From Okibacterium sp. HSC-33S16 (GTDB lineage Bacteria > Actinomycetota > Actinomycetes > Actinomycetales > Microbacteriaceae): DNA of 64,000 nt. The translations under genes were made by a program, and so were the position numbers. Below the pieces are notes generated by a model that saw only the letters and a program-made list of their open reading frames with translations, had not been told where the DNA came from and did no database searches. How positions within the stretch are numbered: position 1 is the first letter of the stretch; the number at the start of each line of letters is the position of its first letter. Of this stretch, positions 52,360 to 61,667 are shown piece by piece. The stretch is taken from contig NZ_JALJZZ010000007.1 in the NCBI RefSeq assembly GCF_024171565.1, forward strand, positions 1 through 64,000, in the 5' to 3' direction.

Positions 52360-53133
52360 CTATCGGCGGGCTGAACGAGCGACGAACGCGGCGATCCGCG
52401 CCCGCGCCTCGTCGGTGGCGGCGGCCGCAGCTATGGTGCGGGCCTCGTCATCGAGAGAGGTCGCGAAGTCGCGCTCAGTACCGCCGCGGAGCAGGCGCTT
52501 GGCCTGCCCGAAGGCCGCTGTCGCGCCCGTCAACCAGACGTCCGCAACCGCGCGCGCACGGGCATCCGTTTCATCGGCGGTAACGACTTCGGTAACGAGC
52601 CCCCAGTCGAGAGCCTCGGCCGCGCTGAGCGAGCGGCCGCTCAGGGTGAGCTCGAGCGCCCGGCGCATGCCGATGGCCTCGGGAAGCAGGGTGGACACGC
52701 CACAGTCGGGGGTCAGACCGATGTCGGCGTACTTCGAGACGAACCGCGAGGAGTCGCTCGCAACGATGTAGTCGGCCACGAGCAGGAAGCCGAGTCCGCC
52801 GCCGGCAACGGCTCCGTTCACGGCGGCAACCATCGGCTTCGGCGTCGCCAGGAAGATCTGGTGCCCGGCGTGGATGATGTCGGCGAGCTCGCCAATCGTC
52901 GCCGCACTGTCGCCGTCCATCGCGCTCATCTCGGCAACGTCGCCGCCCGCGCAGAATGCCGGGCCTGCTGCGTCGAACAGCACGGCACCAATGTCGTCGC
53001 GCTCAGCGACCTGCTGCGCCAGCGACAGCCAGGTGCGGGCCGCGTCTTCATTGATCGCGTTGAGCCGGGTCGGGCGGTTGAGAGTGAGGTGGGCGAGGCC
53101 GTTGTCGACCGTGAAAAGAATGCTGTCGGTCAT
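52360..53133 (-). CDS. Enoyl-CoA hydratase/isomerase family protein
   Basis: A 257-residue crotonase-fold enzyme with the CoA and oxyanion motif PAFCAGGDVAEMSAM and the second loop NGAVAGGGLGFLLVADY. At the site of the usual catalytic glutamates it reads FVSKYADIGLTPDCGVS, where aspartates replace one or both glutamates, so it may be an isomerase rather than a true hydratase. ATG at 53133 follows AAGGAA. It sits in a run of acyl-CoA genes on one strand. Confidence 0.83.
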   Translation of the reverse strand: MTDSILFTVDNGLAHLTLNRPTRLNAINEDAARTWLSLAQQVAERDDIGAVLFDAAGPAFCAGGDVAEMSAMDGDSAATIGELADIIHAGHQIFLATPKPMVAAVNGAVAGGGLGFLLVADYIVASDSSRFVSKYADIGLTPDCGVSTLLPEAIGMRRALELTLSGRSLSAAEALDWGLVTEVVTADETDARARAVADVWLTGATAAFGQAKRLLRGGTERDFATSLDDEARTIAAAAATDEARARIAAFVARSARR

Positions 53134-53191
53134 GCTGTTCCTTGAGGGATACTCGGGGCGGAAAAAAATGAGGCGAGCGGATGCGTCGGGC

Positions 53192-53956
53192 TTACTTCGG
53201 CGCCATCCGGATGGCACCGTCGAGGCGAATGGTTTCGCCGTTGAGATAGTCGTTTTCGGCGAGGTGCTGCACGAGCGCCGCGTATTCGTCGGGGCGGCCG
53301 AGGCGCGAGGGAAACGGCACCTGGGTGCCGAGGGAGTCCTGCGCCTCCTGCGGCAAACCCATCAGCATCGGGGTCTCCATGATGCCGGGCGCGATCGTGT
53401 TGACCCGAATGCCAAAACGGGCCAGTTCGCGGGCGATCGGCAGGGTCATGGCGTGTACGGCACCCTTGGAGGCGGCATAGGCCGGCTGGCCGATCTGCCC
53501 GTCGAACGCGGCGACCGAGGCGGTGTTGACGATCAGTCCACGGCCGCCGGACTCATCGGGTTCGTTCTCGGACATGACGGCCGCGGCGAGCCGCAGCACG
53601 TTGAAGGTGCCGACGAGGTTGACCGAGATGACCTTCTCGAAGCTCGCGAGCGGAAGGGTCCCGTCGCGACCGAGCACCTTGCCGGGAGTGGCGACACCCG
53701 CACAGTTCACGACGAGGCGGAGCGGCGCCAGCGCGACCGCCGCATCGACGGCTGCCGAAACCTGGTCTTCGTTCGACACGTCGGCGGGAACGAAACGGGC
53801 GTTGTCGCCCAGCAAGCTGGCGGCATCCGCCCCTGAAGAATTGGGCAGGTCGACAATCACGACCGAGACGCCTCGAGCGGCGAGGCGCGTGGCCGTGGCG
53901 TTGCCGAGGCCGGAGGCGCCACCGGTGATGAGGGCGGAGATTCCGTCGAGCTTCAT
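53192..53956 (-). CDS. 3-hydroxyacyl-CoA dehydrogenase type II (HSD17B10-like SDR)
   Basis: A 254-residue SDR with [20 protein letters not shown], and the catalytic [12 protein letters not shown]. The segment [21 protein letters not shown] and the C-terminal [17 protein letters not shown] are typical of type II 3-hydroxyacyl-CoA dehydrogenases, which oxidise 2-methyl-3-hydroxybutyryl-CoA in isoleucine breakdown. AAGGATC lies before the ATG at 53956, and TAGGCT (53993-53988) gives a possible promoter of its own. It is followed by the hydratase gene and preceded by the thiolase gene. Confidence 0.87.
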   Translation of the reverse strand: MKLDGISALITGGASGLGNATATRLAARGVSVVIVDLPNSSGADAASLLGDNARFVPADVSNEDQVSAAVDAAVALAPLRLVVNCAGVATPGKVLGRDGTLPLASFEKVISVNLVGTFNVLRLAAAVMSENEPDESGGRGLIVNTASVAAFDGQIGQPAYAASKGAVHAMTLPIARELARFGIRVNTIAPGIMETPMLMGLPQEAQDSLGTQVPFPSRLGRPDEYAALVQHLAENDYLNGETIRLDGAIRMAPK

Positions 53957-54094
53957 TGCTTGATCCTTCCGAGAACGGGTCGGTTGCAGCCTAGGGGTGC
54001 CCGGCGACACGGTGCTGCGGGCTTGTGCCGCACGGTGCTGCGCGGCGTGGAGCGGGGCCGGGCCATTGTGCCGTCCCCACAACTTCCGCTCGCC

Positions 54095-55288
54095 TCAGAG
54101 CCGCTCGATGATCATGGCGTTGGCCATGCCGCCGCCCTCGCACATGGTTTGCAGGCCGTAGCGGCCGCCGCCGACCTGCAGCGCGTTGACCAGGGTCGCG
54201 AGGATGCGGGTACCCGATGCGCCGAGCGGGTGACCGAGAGCGATGGCCCCACCCCACGGGTTGAGTTTCGACACGTCGACGTCGAACTCGCGCTGCCAGG
54301 CCAGCGGCACCGAGGCGAACGCCTCATTGACTTCGAACACGTCGATGTCGTCGAGCGCGACGCCGGTGCGCTCGAGCACGCGGCGGGTGGCCGGAATCAC
54401 GCCGGTGAGCATTTCGAGCGGGTCACTGCCGACGACAGCGAACCCGAGAAAGCGGGCGCGGGGGGTGAGGCCGAGCTCGGCGGCTTTCTCCTCACTCATG
54501 ATGAGGGCCGCTGAGGCGCCGTCGGTGAGCGGAGACGAGTTGCCCGCCGTGATGTTCCAGCCGATCTCGGGGAAGCGCTCGGCAAACGCGTCGGTGCGGA
54601 AGGCGCTCGGCAGGGTGGCGAGCGCATCGGCCGTTGTGCCGCGGCGAACGGTCTCGTCGACGCCGAACGACGTGGTCGACCCGTCGAGTGCGGTCTGGAC
54701 GATGGGCACCACCTCGGGTGCGAAGAGCCCGCGGTCGATGGCGGCCGTCGCACGGGTGTGTGACTGGGCGGCATAGGCGTCGAGTTCGGCGCGGCTGATT
54801 CCCCACCGCGCCGCGATCAATTCGGCCGAGATGCCCTGGTGCACGAGTCCATCGGGGTAGCGCGCGCTGAGCATCGGTCCCCAATAGTCCTCGCCGATCG
54901 TCGCGTAGCCGATGGGCTGTCGGCTCATCTGTTCGACACCGCATGCGATCACGATGTCGTTGGTGCCGGCGATCACCGACTGGGCAGCAAACTGCGCGGC
55001 CTGCTGGCTCGAGCCGCACTGCCGGTCAACGGTGGTGCCCGGCACACTCTCCGGGAACCCGGCGGCGAGCACCGCGTTGCGTGCGATGTTCGTCGATTGG
55101 CGACCGGCCTGGGTGACGCAGCCTGCGATCACGTCCTCGATCAGCGCCGGATTCAGCCCCACGCGCTCCACGAGTTGCTGCAGCGTCTGGGCGAGCAGGT
55201 CGACCGGGTGCATGCCGCTGAGCCCTCCGCCATGCTTCCCTCGCCCTGAGGCCGTGCGAACGACATCGACAATTACGGCGCGCGTCAT
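54095..55288 (-). CDS. Acetyl-CoA C-acyltransferase (thiolase)
   Basis: A 397-residue thiolase that splits 3-ketoacyl-CoA. The active-site cysteine is in TVDRQCGSSQQAAQFAA (near residue 90), the second catalytic region is NEAFASVPLAWQ, the histidine is in ALGHPLGASGTR and the last cysteine in MCEGGGMANAM. GGAG precedes the ATG. As the first gene of the minus-strand acyl-CoA group, with the HSD10-like enzyme, it could release acetyl-CoA and propionyl-CoA from 2-methylacetoacetyl-CoA; straight-chain fatty-acid use is an alternative. Confidence 0.91.
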   Translation of the reverse strand: MTRAVIVDVVRTASGRGKHGGGLSGMHPVDLLAQTLQQLVERVGLNPALIEDVIAGCVTQAGRQSTNIARNAVLAAGFPESVPGTTVDRQCGSSQQAAQFAAQSVIAGTNDIVIACGVEQMSRQPIGYATIGEDYWGPMLSARYPDGLVHQGISAELIAARWGISRAELDAYAAQSHTRATAAIDRGLFAPEVVPIVQTALDGSTTSFGVDETVRRGTTADALATLPSAFRTDAFAERFPEIGWNITAGNSSPLTDGASAALIMSEEKAAELGLTPRARFLGFAVVGSDPLEMLTGVIPATRRVLERTGVALDDIDVFEVNEAFASVPLAWQREFDVDVSKLNPWGGAIALGHPLGASGTRILATLVNALQVGGGRYGLQTMCEGGGMANAMIIERL

Positions 55289-55419
55289 GAGAACTCCTTC
55301 GTCAACTGCCTTCGAGCGTACGACGGATGCCTCCTGCCGGACTACCGCAGATCACCCCCTTTCCGAATTGTGTGCGTGGTGGCACCGTAAGGAAGTACGA
55401 CGGATCAGGGGTGGGTCTC

Positions 55420-55986
55420 ATGGGAAAGATCATCGTTCAGCAGCTCGTCACCCTCGACGGCTTTGCGGCCGACAGTGAGGGCGACGTCAGCTTTTTCGAG
55501 TCGGTCGAGGACTGGGCCGAGTCGGATCGCGACCAGCTCGCTTTCCTCAACTCGCTCTCGCTGATGGCGCTCGGAAGTCGCACCTACCGCATGTTCGCGG
55601 GCTACTGGCCGACCGAGCAGTCCGGTCGCGAGATCATCGCCGACACACTGAATGCGCTCGACAAGGTGGTGTTCTCCCGCTCGCTCGAGACCGCACCGTG
55701 GGGCACGTATTCCGAGGCGCGAGTGGTCGCGGGTGACGCGGCGACCACCCTCCGTGCGATCGCCCACGAGGCGCCGGGGGATGTTGTGGTCTGGGGCAGC
55801 CTGTCGCTCACCGACCAGCTCTTCTCCTCGGGTGGGGTCGACGAGATGCACTGGCGAGTGTGCCCCATAGCACTGGGCAGCGGCCGGAAAGCGCTGCCGG
55901 CCGGGTTCTCGACGGGTGCGATGCGCCTGCTCGGTAGTAAGGCGTATGACTCGGGTCTGCTGACGGTCGACTACGCCCTGATCTGA
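55420..55986 (+). CDS. Dihydrofolate reductase-like (RibD C-terminal domain) family protein
   Basis: A 188-residue protein of the RibD-C/DHFR-like family: GKIIVQQLVTLDGFAA at the N-terminus, LMALGSRTYRMFAGYWP, KVVFSRSLE and GDVVVWGSLSLTDQLF, the last being the nucleotide-binding region. Such small stand-alone proteins are common in actinobacteria and generally of unknown function; they are not the main dihydrofolate reductase. ATG at 55420 is chosen because the family's conserved sequence begins there. Confidence 0.83.
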   Translation: MGKIIVQQLVTLDGFAADSEGDVSFFESVEDWAESDRDQLAFLNSLSLMALGSRTYRMFAGYWPTEQSGREIIADTLNALDKVVFSRSLETAPWGTYSEARVVAGDAATTLRAIAHEAPGDVVVWGSLSLTDQLFSSGGVDEMHWRVCPIALGSGRKALPAGFSTGAMRLLGSKAYDSGLLTVDYALI

Positions 55987-56004
55987 CCCACCGCCATCAG
56001 GTTT

Positions 56005-56790
56005 CTAGTCATCGGCGGCCGCACCCGAAAACTCGGTGGACGCTGTGCTGGCCAGGAACGAGACGTCAGTGCCGATCAGCAGCAGTCGAACGCCACGCTG
56101 GCGGTACCGCTCAGCCTCTGCCGCGTCGGCGCAGTGGATTCCGGTCTGGCGCCCGGCCGCGTGTGCCGCCTCGAGAATGCGGGTCACCGCGTCCGCATGC
56201 TCCGGACTCCCCACAGTCGTCCCGAGACTGGAGGCAAGGTCCGCGGGCCCGACCATGATGAGGTCGATGCCGTCCACCGTTACGATTTCGTCCACCGCGT
56301 CGAGCCCCGCACTGGTCTCGATCATGGCGACCACGAGAAGGTCGTCGTTGGCCGATGCACGGTAGGTCGGCACGTCCAGGCCATACGCCGTCGCCCGGGC
56401 GGGGCCGATGCCCCGTGCACCCATCGGCGGGAAGCGGGTCGCGCGCACAATGGCCTCTGCCTCGCTCGCACTTTCGACGCGGGGCACAACCACGCCCGCA
56501 GCACCCGTATCGAGTGCTCGGCTCAGATCCAGTCCGATTCCCGGAACCCTGATCACAACGGATGCTCCGCGAAACTCGCCAGCGCGAACAAACTGTTCCA
56601 GAATCGGCAGGTCGAACGCCGCGTGCTCAGCGTCAGCCACGATGACGTCCGCTCCCGCGACGGCGAGGACCTCGGTGACGGTCGGGCTCGCGATGATCTG
56701 GAACGTACCAACGACCGCGCGCTCGGCGATGGTCGGCCGGAGGGCACGTGCGGATGCAGCGCGGGCTGACGGAAGAGAACCGTATGACAT
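56005..56790 (-). CDS. HpcH/HpaI aldolase family protein
   Basis: A 261-residue class II pyruvate-type aldolase. Features are VGTFQIIASPTVTEVLA, DVIVADAEHAAFDL, the catalytic arginine region GVVVPRVESASEAEA, the metal ligands in AMIETSAGLDAVDEI and LIMVGPADLASSLG. Family members cleave 2-keto-3-deoxy acids, including 2-keto-3-deoxy-L-rhamnonate, but this gene is far from the rhamnose cluster and its substrate is not known. ATG at 56790 matches the usual family length; the 39 residues upstream look unrelated. Confidence 0.85.
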   Translation of the reverse strand: MSYGSLPSARAASARALRPTIAERAVVGTFQIIASPTVTEVLAVAGADVIVADAEHAAFDLPILEQFVRAGEFRGASVVIRVPGIGLDLSRALDTGAAGVVVPRVESASEAEAIVRATRFPPMGARGIGPARATAYGLDVPTYRASANDDLLVVAMIETSAGLDAVDEIVTVDGIDLIMVGPADLASSLGTTVGSPEHADAVTRILEAAHAAGRQTGIHCADAAEAERYRQRGVRLLLIGTDVSFLASTASTEFSGAAADD

Positions 56791-56937
56791 GGCAGTACCG
56801 CTTTCTGTTCGAGCGAAGTGAATGACCGATTCTACGAGGTCGAGCTCACAGCCGGGGTCACGCTGCCTCCGTCCCGCCACCGTCACCTGACTCGCCATCT
56901 CGGCCAACGGTCAGCGCGCCTCGGATAAAATCGGCGA

Positions 56938-57852
56938 ATGGCCATCTCGAAGATCCTCCTCTACTACGTCTTCACACCCCTGGCCGACCCCGACGCCATT
57001 CGGCTGTGGCAGCGTGACCTCTGCGAGTCCCTCAACCTGCGCGGACGCATCCTCATCTCGAAGGACGGACTGAACGGCACCGTCGGCGGCGACCTCAACG
57101 CCGTCAAGAAGTACTTGCGCAAGACACGTGAGTACCCCGCGTTCAAGGACCTCGATGTGAAGTGGTCGGAGGGCACCGGGCTCGACGAGACCGGCGCGAG
57201 CCTGGACTTCCCGCGACTGGTCGTGAAGGTTCGCGATGAGATCGTCTCGTTCGGTGCGCCTGGCGAACTCGAGGTCACCGAGAATGGCGTTGTCGGCGGC
57301 GGTACCAAGCTGCAGCCGACCGAACTTCACGAACTCGTGGCCGAGCGTGGAGATGACGTCGTGTTCTTCGACGGGCGCAATGCCTTCGAAGCGGAGATCG
57401 GCCGATTCAAGAATGCCGTTGTTCCCGACGTGTCCAACACCCGCGAGTTCGTCGCGGAGCTGGAGAGTGGAAAATACGACCATCTGAAGGACAAGCCGGT
57501 CGTGACGTACTGCACCGGAGGCATCCGCTGTGAAGTGCTGTCTGGGCTCATGAAGAGCCGCGGCTTTGGCGAGGTCTACCAGCTCGACGGTGGCGTCGTG
57601 CGGTATGGCGAGACGTTCGGTGATGACGGCCTCTGGGAGGGCTCGCTCTACGTTTTCGACAACCGCATGTCGATGGACTTCTCGGACAACGCCGCCATCG
57701 TCGGTGAATGTGCGATCTGCGGCGTTGCCAGCAAACATATGCAAAATTGTGCGGATGCCTCCTGCCGCACCCAGTTGGTTCTGTGTGAAACGCATGCGGC
57801 TGAAGCTCCACTCTGTGAGGCCCACGCGGCGGTGGGCAGCGTAACGCCGTAA
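56938..57852 (+). CDS. trhO: tRNA uridine(34) hydroxylase TrhO (rhodanese-like)
   Basis: Forms 5-hydroxyuridine at the wobble position of tRNAs in an oxygen-dependent way. The 304-residue protein has the N-terminal ferredoxin-like domain ([17 protein letters not shown]), a rhodanese domain with the active Cys192 in [12 protein letters not shown], and a C-terminal cysteine-rich end (CAICG, CADASC, LCETH) that may bind zinc. TAAAAT lies six bases before the ATG, so the mRNA may be leaderless. It is a single-gene unit divergent from the aldolase gene. Confidence 0.9.
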   Translation: MAISKILLYYVFTPLADPDAIRLWQRDLCESLNLRGRILISKDGLNGTVGGDLNAVKKYLRKTREYPAFKDLDVKWSEGTGLDETGASLDFPRLVVKVRDEIVSFGAPGELEVTENGVVGGGTKLQPTELHELVAERGDDVVFFDGRNAFEAEIGRFKNAVVPDVSNTREFVAELESGKYDHLKDKPVVTYCTGGIRCEVLSGLMKSRGFGEVYQLDGGVVRYGETFGDDGLWEGSLYVFDNRMSMDFSDNAAIVGECAICGVASKHMQNCADASCRTQLVLCETHAAEAPLCEAHAAVGSVTP

Positions 57853-57950
57853 TCGCTTAGAACGAGATTCGGCAGTGCCGATGCCTCGGGCACCCGAAGC
57901 CCCACGCCGCGCTAGCCGGCTCCCTCCACAGGCACCGATCTGAGACTTTT

Positions 57951-57991
57951 TCGAACATAGCTTCTAATCTCGGGCGGGGTCTGGGTAGAAT
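57951..57991 (+). promoter_or_regulatory. LexA-like SOS box and -10 box of the HNH gene
   Basis: TCGAACATAGCTTCTA (57951-57966) matches the actinobacterial LexA box TCGAAC-N4-GTTCGA fully in the left half and in four of six bases on the right. TAGAAT (57986-57991) is a -10 box five bases before the ATG, so the box covers the -35 region. The 13E12/DUF222-HNH genes of Mycobacterium tuberculosis are known SOS genes with such boxes. Confidence 0.6.
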
Positions 57992-57996
57992 GGAGC

Positions 57997-59970
57997 ATGG
58001 TCCAGATGTCGGAGCAGATTCGTCAGATCGCGCAGGGTGTGTGTGATCGGATCGCTTCGCTGGAAACCCCTTCACCCTCTCTCACCTCTCCGTTGGCGCC
58101 TTCCCTTCAGCTGGCGCCCTCACTTCACCCGGCGCCCTCACTTCACCCGGCGCCCTCCCTACAGCCGACGCCCTCCCTACAGCCGACGCCCTCGGTTCAT
58201 GTGCCCTCTTCGGCTGAATTGTCGGCTGTGCCGTTGTCGGTGTTGATTGATGCGGCCTCTGATGCTGAGCTGCAGCAGTTGTTGTGTGAAGCGTCACAGT
58301 TACGGTCAGAGGCTGATGCTGTGGTGGCCGCGACAGCAGGGGTGGTCGCGAAACGTTCGCTACGTGAGCTGGGCTATTCCGGGCTCGCGAAACGGCAGGG
58401 CGATCACAACGCGGTAGACATGGTGCAACGACTGACCGGCTCCACCCGGGTCGAAGCGGCCCGGCAGGTCAAGCTTGGCGAAGCGATGGGTTCGGCCGAT
58501 GCCGCCACCTACCCCCACACCACGAGCACTGACCCGGACGCTCCCGGCTCTGGCACTCCCGACGCTGACGCGCCCGACCCCAACACCGACCCTGACCCGG
58601 GTGCGACTGGTGGTGCTGCTGACCGGCCGGTGCTGGATGTGCCGTGGCATGAACCGTTGACTCGGGCTGTTCGCACCCGGGTGCTGAGGCCGGAAGCGGT
58701 GACAGTGATCATGCGTGGCCTCGGTGACCCGAACGACCGGATCAGCACCGACGACCTCCGAGTTTGCGCTGAGCAACTCGTCGCCGACGCGGCAGGAGCC
58801 AACGCTGACGAACTCGGCCGCCGGGCACGGCTACTCCGTGACCAAATCGACCCGGTCGGGGTTCAACTGCGGTGGGACCAACACTTCGACAACCGCAAAT
58901 GGCGTTTCGGCCGCACCCCCGACGGGGCCCGCACCGCCTGGATCGAGTTCGACGACGAATCCGGTGCCTACATCGACCAACTCGTCGGCGCCGCGATGCG
59001 ACCCCGCCGCGGCGGACCCCGCATGATCGACCCGGTCCAAGCGGAACAGGCCCAACAACTCCGCGACGACCCCCGCAGCAACGACCAACTCGTCTTCGAC
59101 CTGCTGATGGCAACCCTGAAAGCCGGCGCCGAAGGCGACCCCCGCAGCACCGCCAGCGCCCGGCAACCCGGCGTCCGAATCGTGATCACCCAGGAACAAC
59201 TCGACACCAGGGACGAGAACGGACACCTCACCGGCACCGGCTTCAACGAAGACACCGGAGAAGCGATCCCCGGCCCCATCATCGAACGCCACATCTGCAG
59301 CAACGGCACCCGCACCATCACCGTCGATGGAAACAACAACCCGCTCGACGTCGGCCGGGACGAACGCACCTTCACCACCAAACAACGCATCGGCCTCGCG
59401 ATCAGGGACGGCGGCTGCGTCTTCGAGGACTGCACCCAACCACCCTCAATGACCGAAGCACACCACATCAACGAATGGGCCAGCCAAAACGGACTCACCG
59501 ACATCGCCGACGGCATCCTGCTCTGCCGAGACGACCACATGCTCATCCACAACAACGGATGGAAAATCATCCGCGAAGACACCAAGTACTACTCGATACC
59601 CCCAAAAAGCGTCGACCCCGACCAAAAACCCCGACCCCTCCGCAGCCGCTCCACCCTCAAACAACCCCCACCCCAAGCCCACACACAACAACAAACCGCC
59701 CCAGCACAGCCGACGGGGTGCGAGTCGCCACCGACCGAGGTGGCACCTCCTAATGAGGAGATTGCTCAGACGACTGCGCCGCCCTCGGAACTGCCGCCAA
59801 CTCCTCGGCGACAAGCGGCAGGAGCACCGTCAGGTTCTCAGACGCCGTCCAGACGATCGCGACCGGCGATTCGAGAACAGGCAGCCGGCGCCAGTCTGCC
59901 AGTCCGGCGTCGACCACAGAACGTGCGCGCCATGGAGGCTTGGTACGTACCGGAAGAGCCTGAGAAATAG
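57997..59970 (+). CDS. DUF222 / HNH endonuclease-domain protein (13E12 family)
   Basis: A 657-residue protein. Residues 25-70 are a proline/serine-rich tract of six-residue repeats. The DUF222 helical domain follows (LRSEADAVVAATAGVVAKRS, about 80-400), interrupted by an acidic Asp/Pro/Thr-rich insert near 165-205, and then the HNH nuclease domain at about 470-520 (CVFEDCTQPP, TEAHHINEW, LLCRDDHMLIHNNGW). The last 130 residues are low-complexity and basic. From about 58870 the codons shift strongly to AAC/ACC/CCC. These genes occur in many copies in actinobacteria and often behave like repeat elements. A LexA-like box upstream suggests damage induction. Confidence 0.87.
   Translation: MVQMSEQIRQIAQGVCDRIASLETPSPSLTSPLAPSLQLAPSLHPAPSLHPAPSLQPTPSLQPTPSVHVPSSAELSAVPLSVLIDAASDAELQQLLCEASQLRSEADAVVAATAGVVAKRSLRELGYSGLAKRQGDHNAVDMVQRLTGSTRVEAARQVKLGEAMGSADAATYPHTTSTDPDAPGSGTPDADAPDPNTDPDPGATGGAADRPVLDVPWHEPLTRAVRTRVLRPEAVTVIMRGLGDPNDRISTDDLRVCAEQLVADAAGANADELGRRARLLRDQIDPVGVQLRWDQHFDNRKWRFGRTPDGARTAWIEFDDESGAYIDQLVGAAMRPRRGGPRMIDPVQAEQAQQLRDDPRSNDQLVFDLLMATLKAGAEGDPRSTASARQPGVRIVITQEQLDTRDENGHLTGTGFNEDTGEAIPGPIIERHICSNGTRTITVDGNNNPLDVGRDERTFTTKQRIGLAIRDGGCVFEDCTQPPSMTEAHHINEWASQNGLTDIADGILLCRDDHMLIHNNGWKIIREDTKYYSIPPKSVDPDQKPRPLRSRSTLKQPPPQAHTQQQTAPAQPTGCESPPTEVAPPNEEIAQTTAPPSELPPTPRRQAAGAPSGSQTPSRRSRPAIREQAAGASLPVRRRPQNVRAMEAWYVPEEPEK
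58096..58203 (+). repeat. Six tandem 18-base units coding for a Pro/Ser hexapeptide repeat
   Basis: Units of 18 bases, in frame, coding for variants of APSLHP. Units 2 and 3 are identical (GCGCCCTCACTTCACCCG), and units 4 and 5 differ only in the first base. Such a pattern can change in copy number by slippage without shifting the frame. Confidence 0.85.
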
Positions 59971-59973
59971 CGA

Positions 59974-60005
59974 ATGCGGCTGTGCTCGCGAGAGCACAGC
60001 CGCAT
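59974..60005. terminator. Bidirectional terminator, 14-base perfect stem
   Basis: ATGCGGCTGTGCTC (59974-59987), loop GCGA, then GAGCACAGCCGCAT (59992-60005). It separates the HNH gene from the convergent small acidic protein gene. Confidence 0.87.
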
Positions 60006-60026
60006 CACTTTGCGAACTCAAGCCGC

Positions 60027-60272
60027 TCAACCGTCAGTTCGACCGTCAATCTGGTCGTCGAGAATGTCGTCTGCGGCGTCAAAATCGGTGTCAGAGTTGT
60101 TGTAGTGCTCCTTGAGCGTTTCGTTGTCGCCCTCATAATCCTGTGCACGAAGCTCGGGAGTCGAGACAATGTCTTCGCTGAAGCCCTGCTCAACGAACTG
60201 AGCGTCGACGACCTCGGGCGTCGCGGCAAGGCCATCGGGGAGTGCGTTCTTCGGCGATTCTGCATCAGTCAT
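60027..60272 (-). CDS. Small acidic hypothetical protein
   Basis: An 81-residue, strongly acidic protein with many Asp and Glu residues (LKEHYNNSDTDFDAADDILD near the C-terminus) and no hydrophobic segment or cysteine, so it is cytoplasmic and perhaps largely unfolded. AAGGAGG lies before the ATG at ideal spacing, and a perfect hairpin follows the gene, so it is very likely real and well translated. I do not recognise a family. Confidence 0.75.
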   Translation of the reverse strand: MTDAESPKNALPDGLAATPEVVDAQFVEQGFSEDIVSTPELRAQDYEGDNETLKEHYNNSDTDFDAADDILDDQIDGRTDG

Positions 60273-60372
60273 GTGGTGCCTCCTTCGTATAGCGTGCCTC
60301 TACGGTAAACCGATGAGCCGTGCGCTGGCAGGGGCTTGCGCAGTGGTTCGAGGACACGCAAGGGTGCCGCCG

Positions 60373-61623
60373 TCAGGTTTGCCGACGCCACGCACCGAGC
60401 TCTTCGACGTCTCGAATGGAACCAAACGCCCGCATGAGAGGCAGAGGTGACAGGAGGATGAGGGCACCGGCGACCCAGAGGGTCGCTCGTAAGCCAACGA
60501 GCTCTCCCAGCAACCCGCCGACCACCGCGCCGAGCGGAAATAGCCCCATGATGAGGACCCGCATTGTCGCGTTGACCCGACTCAGCATGTCGTCCGGACA
60601 CAAGCGTTGCCTCAGGCTGACGTTCGTCACGGCGTAGACGATCTGCCCGAGTTCGCCAGCGGCCATGGCAACGGCCACAAGAATGACCGCCCAACCCGGC
60701 TGCGCCAACGGCGTAAGAACTGCCAGGGGCCCGGTAACCACGAGCGATAACCAGATGATGCGGACGCTTCCCACTCGTCGAGACACGAGCGGGGTGAGAG
60801 CAGCACCCGCCATCGCTGCGACTGATCCGACTGCCACGATGAGCCCGATCACAAACGGCGAGAGCTCAAGCGTTCGCGAGAGGAAGATGAAGGTCACAGC
60901 GGAGGAGATGGCGAAGGAGAAGTTGCCAGCCGCGCTCGCGAGTGCGGTCGCCCGAAGGATGCGGTTCCGACCAACGAAAACGAGTCCCTCGACGATCTGT
61001 GAGCTCAGCCGCGGGCGATTCGACGGCACCGGGATAGCGGCCTCCCGAGTGCGGATACCGAGCAAGCAGGCTGCCGACATGGCAAAAGTCACCGCTTGGA
61101 TGAGCACCACGCTGGCCGCCCCGAACAGGGCAACGAGGCCGCCGCCTAAGCCCGGACCAACGACCTGGCCCGAGGCGCGGATGGTCTCCATGAATGAGTT
61201 TCCCGCGAGTACTCGTTCCTTACCGAGCACGGTCGGCACATAGCTCTGGTACCCGACGTCAAAGAAGACTCGCGCGAAGCCCGTGAGTAACGAGACCACG
61301 ATGAGGTGAGCCATCGTGAGCACACCGAGAAGCGCTGCCAGCGGGATAGTCGCGAGGAGAAGCGCCCTGACCAGGTCGCTCGCGACGAGGACGGGAAGTT
61401 TCCGCCACCGGTCGAGCCACGCCCCTGCGGGAAGGCCGATCAACGCAAAGGCAACAGTGGACGATGCGGTGACCAGTCCCAACTCGATCGGAGAAGCGTC
61501 GAGAGTGATGACTGCCAGCAGTGGGATCGCCACCCCACTGACTTGCGCCCCCAACTGGCTCGTCGTCTGACCGGCGAGAAGTAACCGGAAGTCACGGTTT
61601 CGGATCAGTGGGGCATCGGACAT
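60373..61623 (-). CDS. MFS transporter (MFS_3 / enterobactin-exporter-like)
   Basis: A 416-residue transporter with about 12 membrane segments. It begins LIRNRDFRLLLAGQTTSQLG, the usual start of MFS_3-type exporters, with the loop 2-3 motif GLPAGAWLDRWRKLPVL and VGYQSYVPTVLGKERVLAGN between segments 4 and 5. Relatives export siderophores or macrolides, but no biosynthetic genes are near and the substrate is unknown. CACAAT lies eight bases before the ATG. It is on the same strand as the second MFS gene but 44 bases downstream. Confidence 0.86.
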   Translation of the reverse strand: MSDAPLIRNRDFRLLLAGQTTSQLGAQVSGVAIPLLAVITLDASPIELGLVTASSTVAFALIGLPAGAWLDRWRKLPVLVASDLVRALLLATIPLAALLGVLTMAHLIVVSLLTGFARVFFDVGYQSYVPTVLGKERVLAGNSFMETIRASGQVVGPGLGGGLVALFGAASVVLIQAVTFAMSAACLLGIRTREAAIPVPSNRPRLSSQIVEGLVFVGRNRILRATALASAAGNFSFAISSAVTFIFLSRTLELSPFVIGLIVAVGSVAAMAGAALTPLVSRRVGSVRIIWLSLVVTGPLAVLTPLAQPGWAVILVAVAMAAGELGQIVYAVTNVSLRQRLCPDDMLSRVNATMRVLIMGLFPLGAVVGGLLGELVGLRATLWVAGALILLSPLPLMRAFGSIRDVEELGAWRRQT

Positions 61624-61667
61624 GGAGTCCCATTGTGCTCGCCAGACTCAGCGCTCACAACGTCTCA

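Noticed and set aside
57997-60272. HNH gene as part of a prophage or restriction system
   Set aside because: No phage structural, integrase or methylase genes nearby, and the DUF222-HNH arrangement is the chromosomal 13E12 type.
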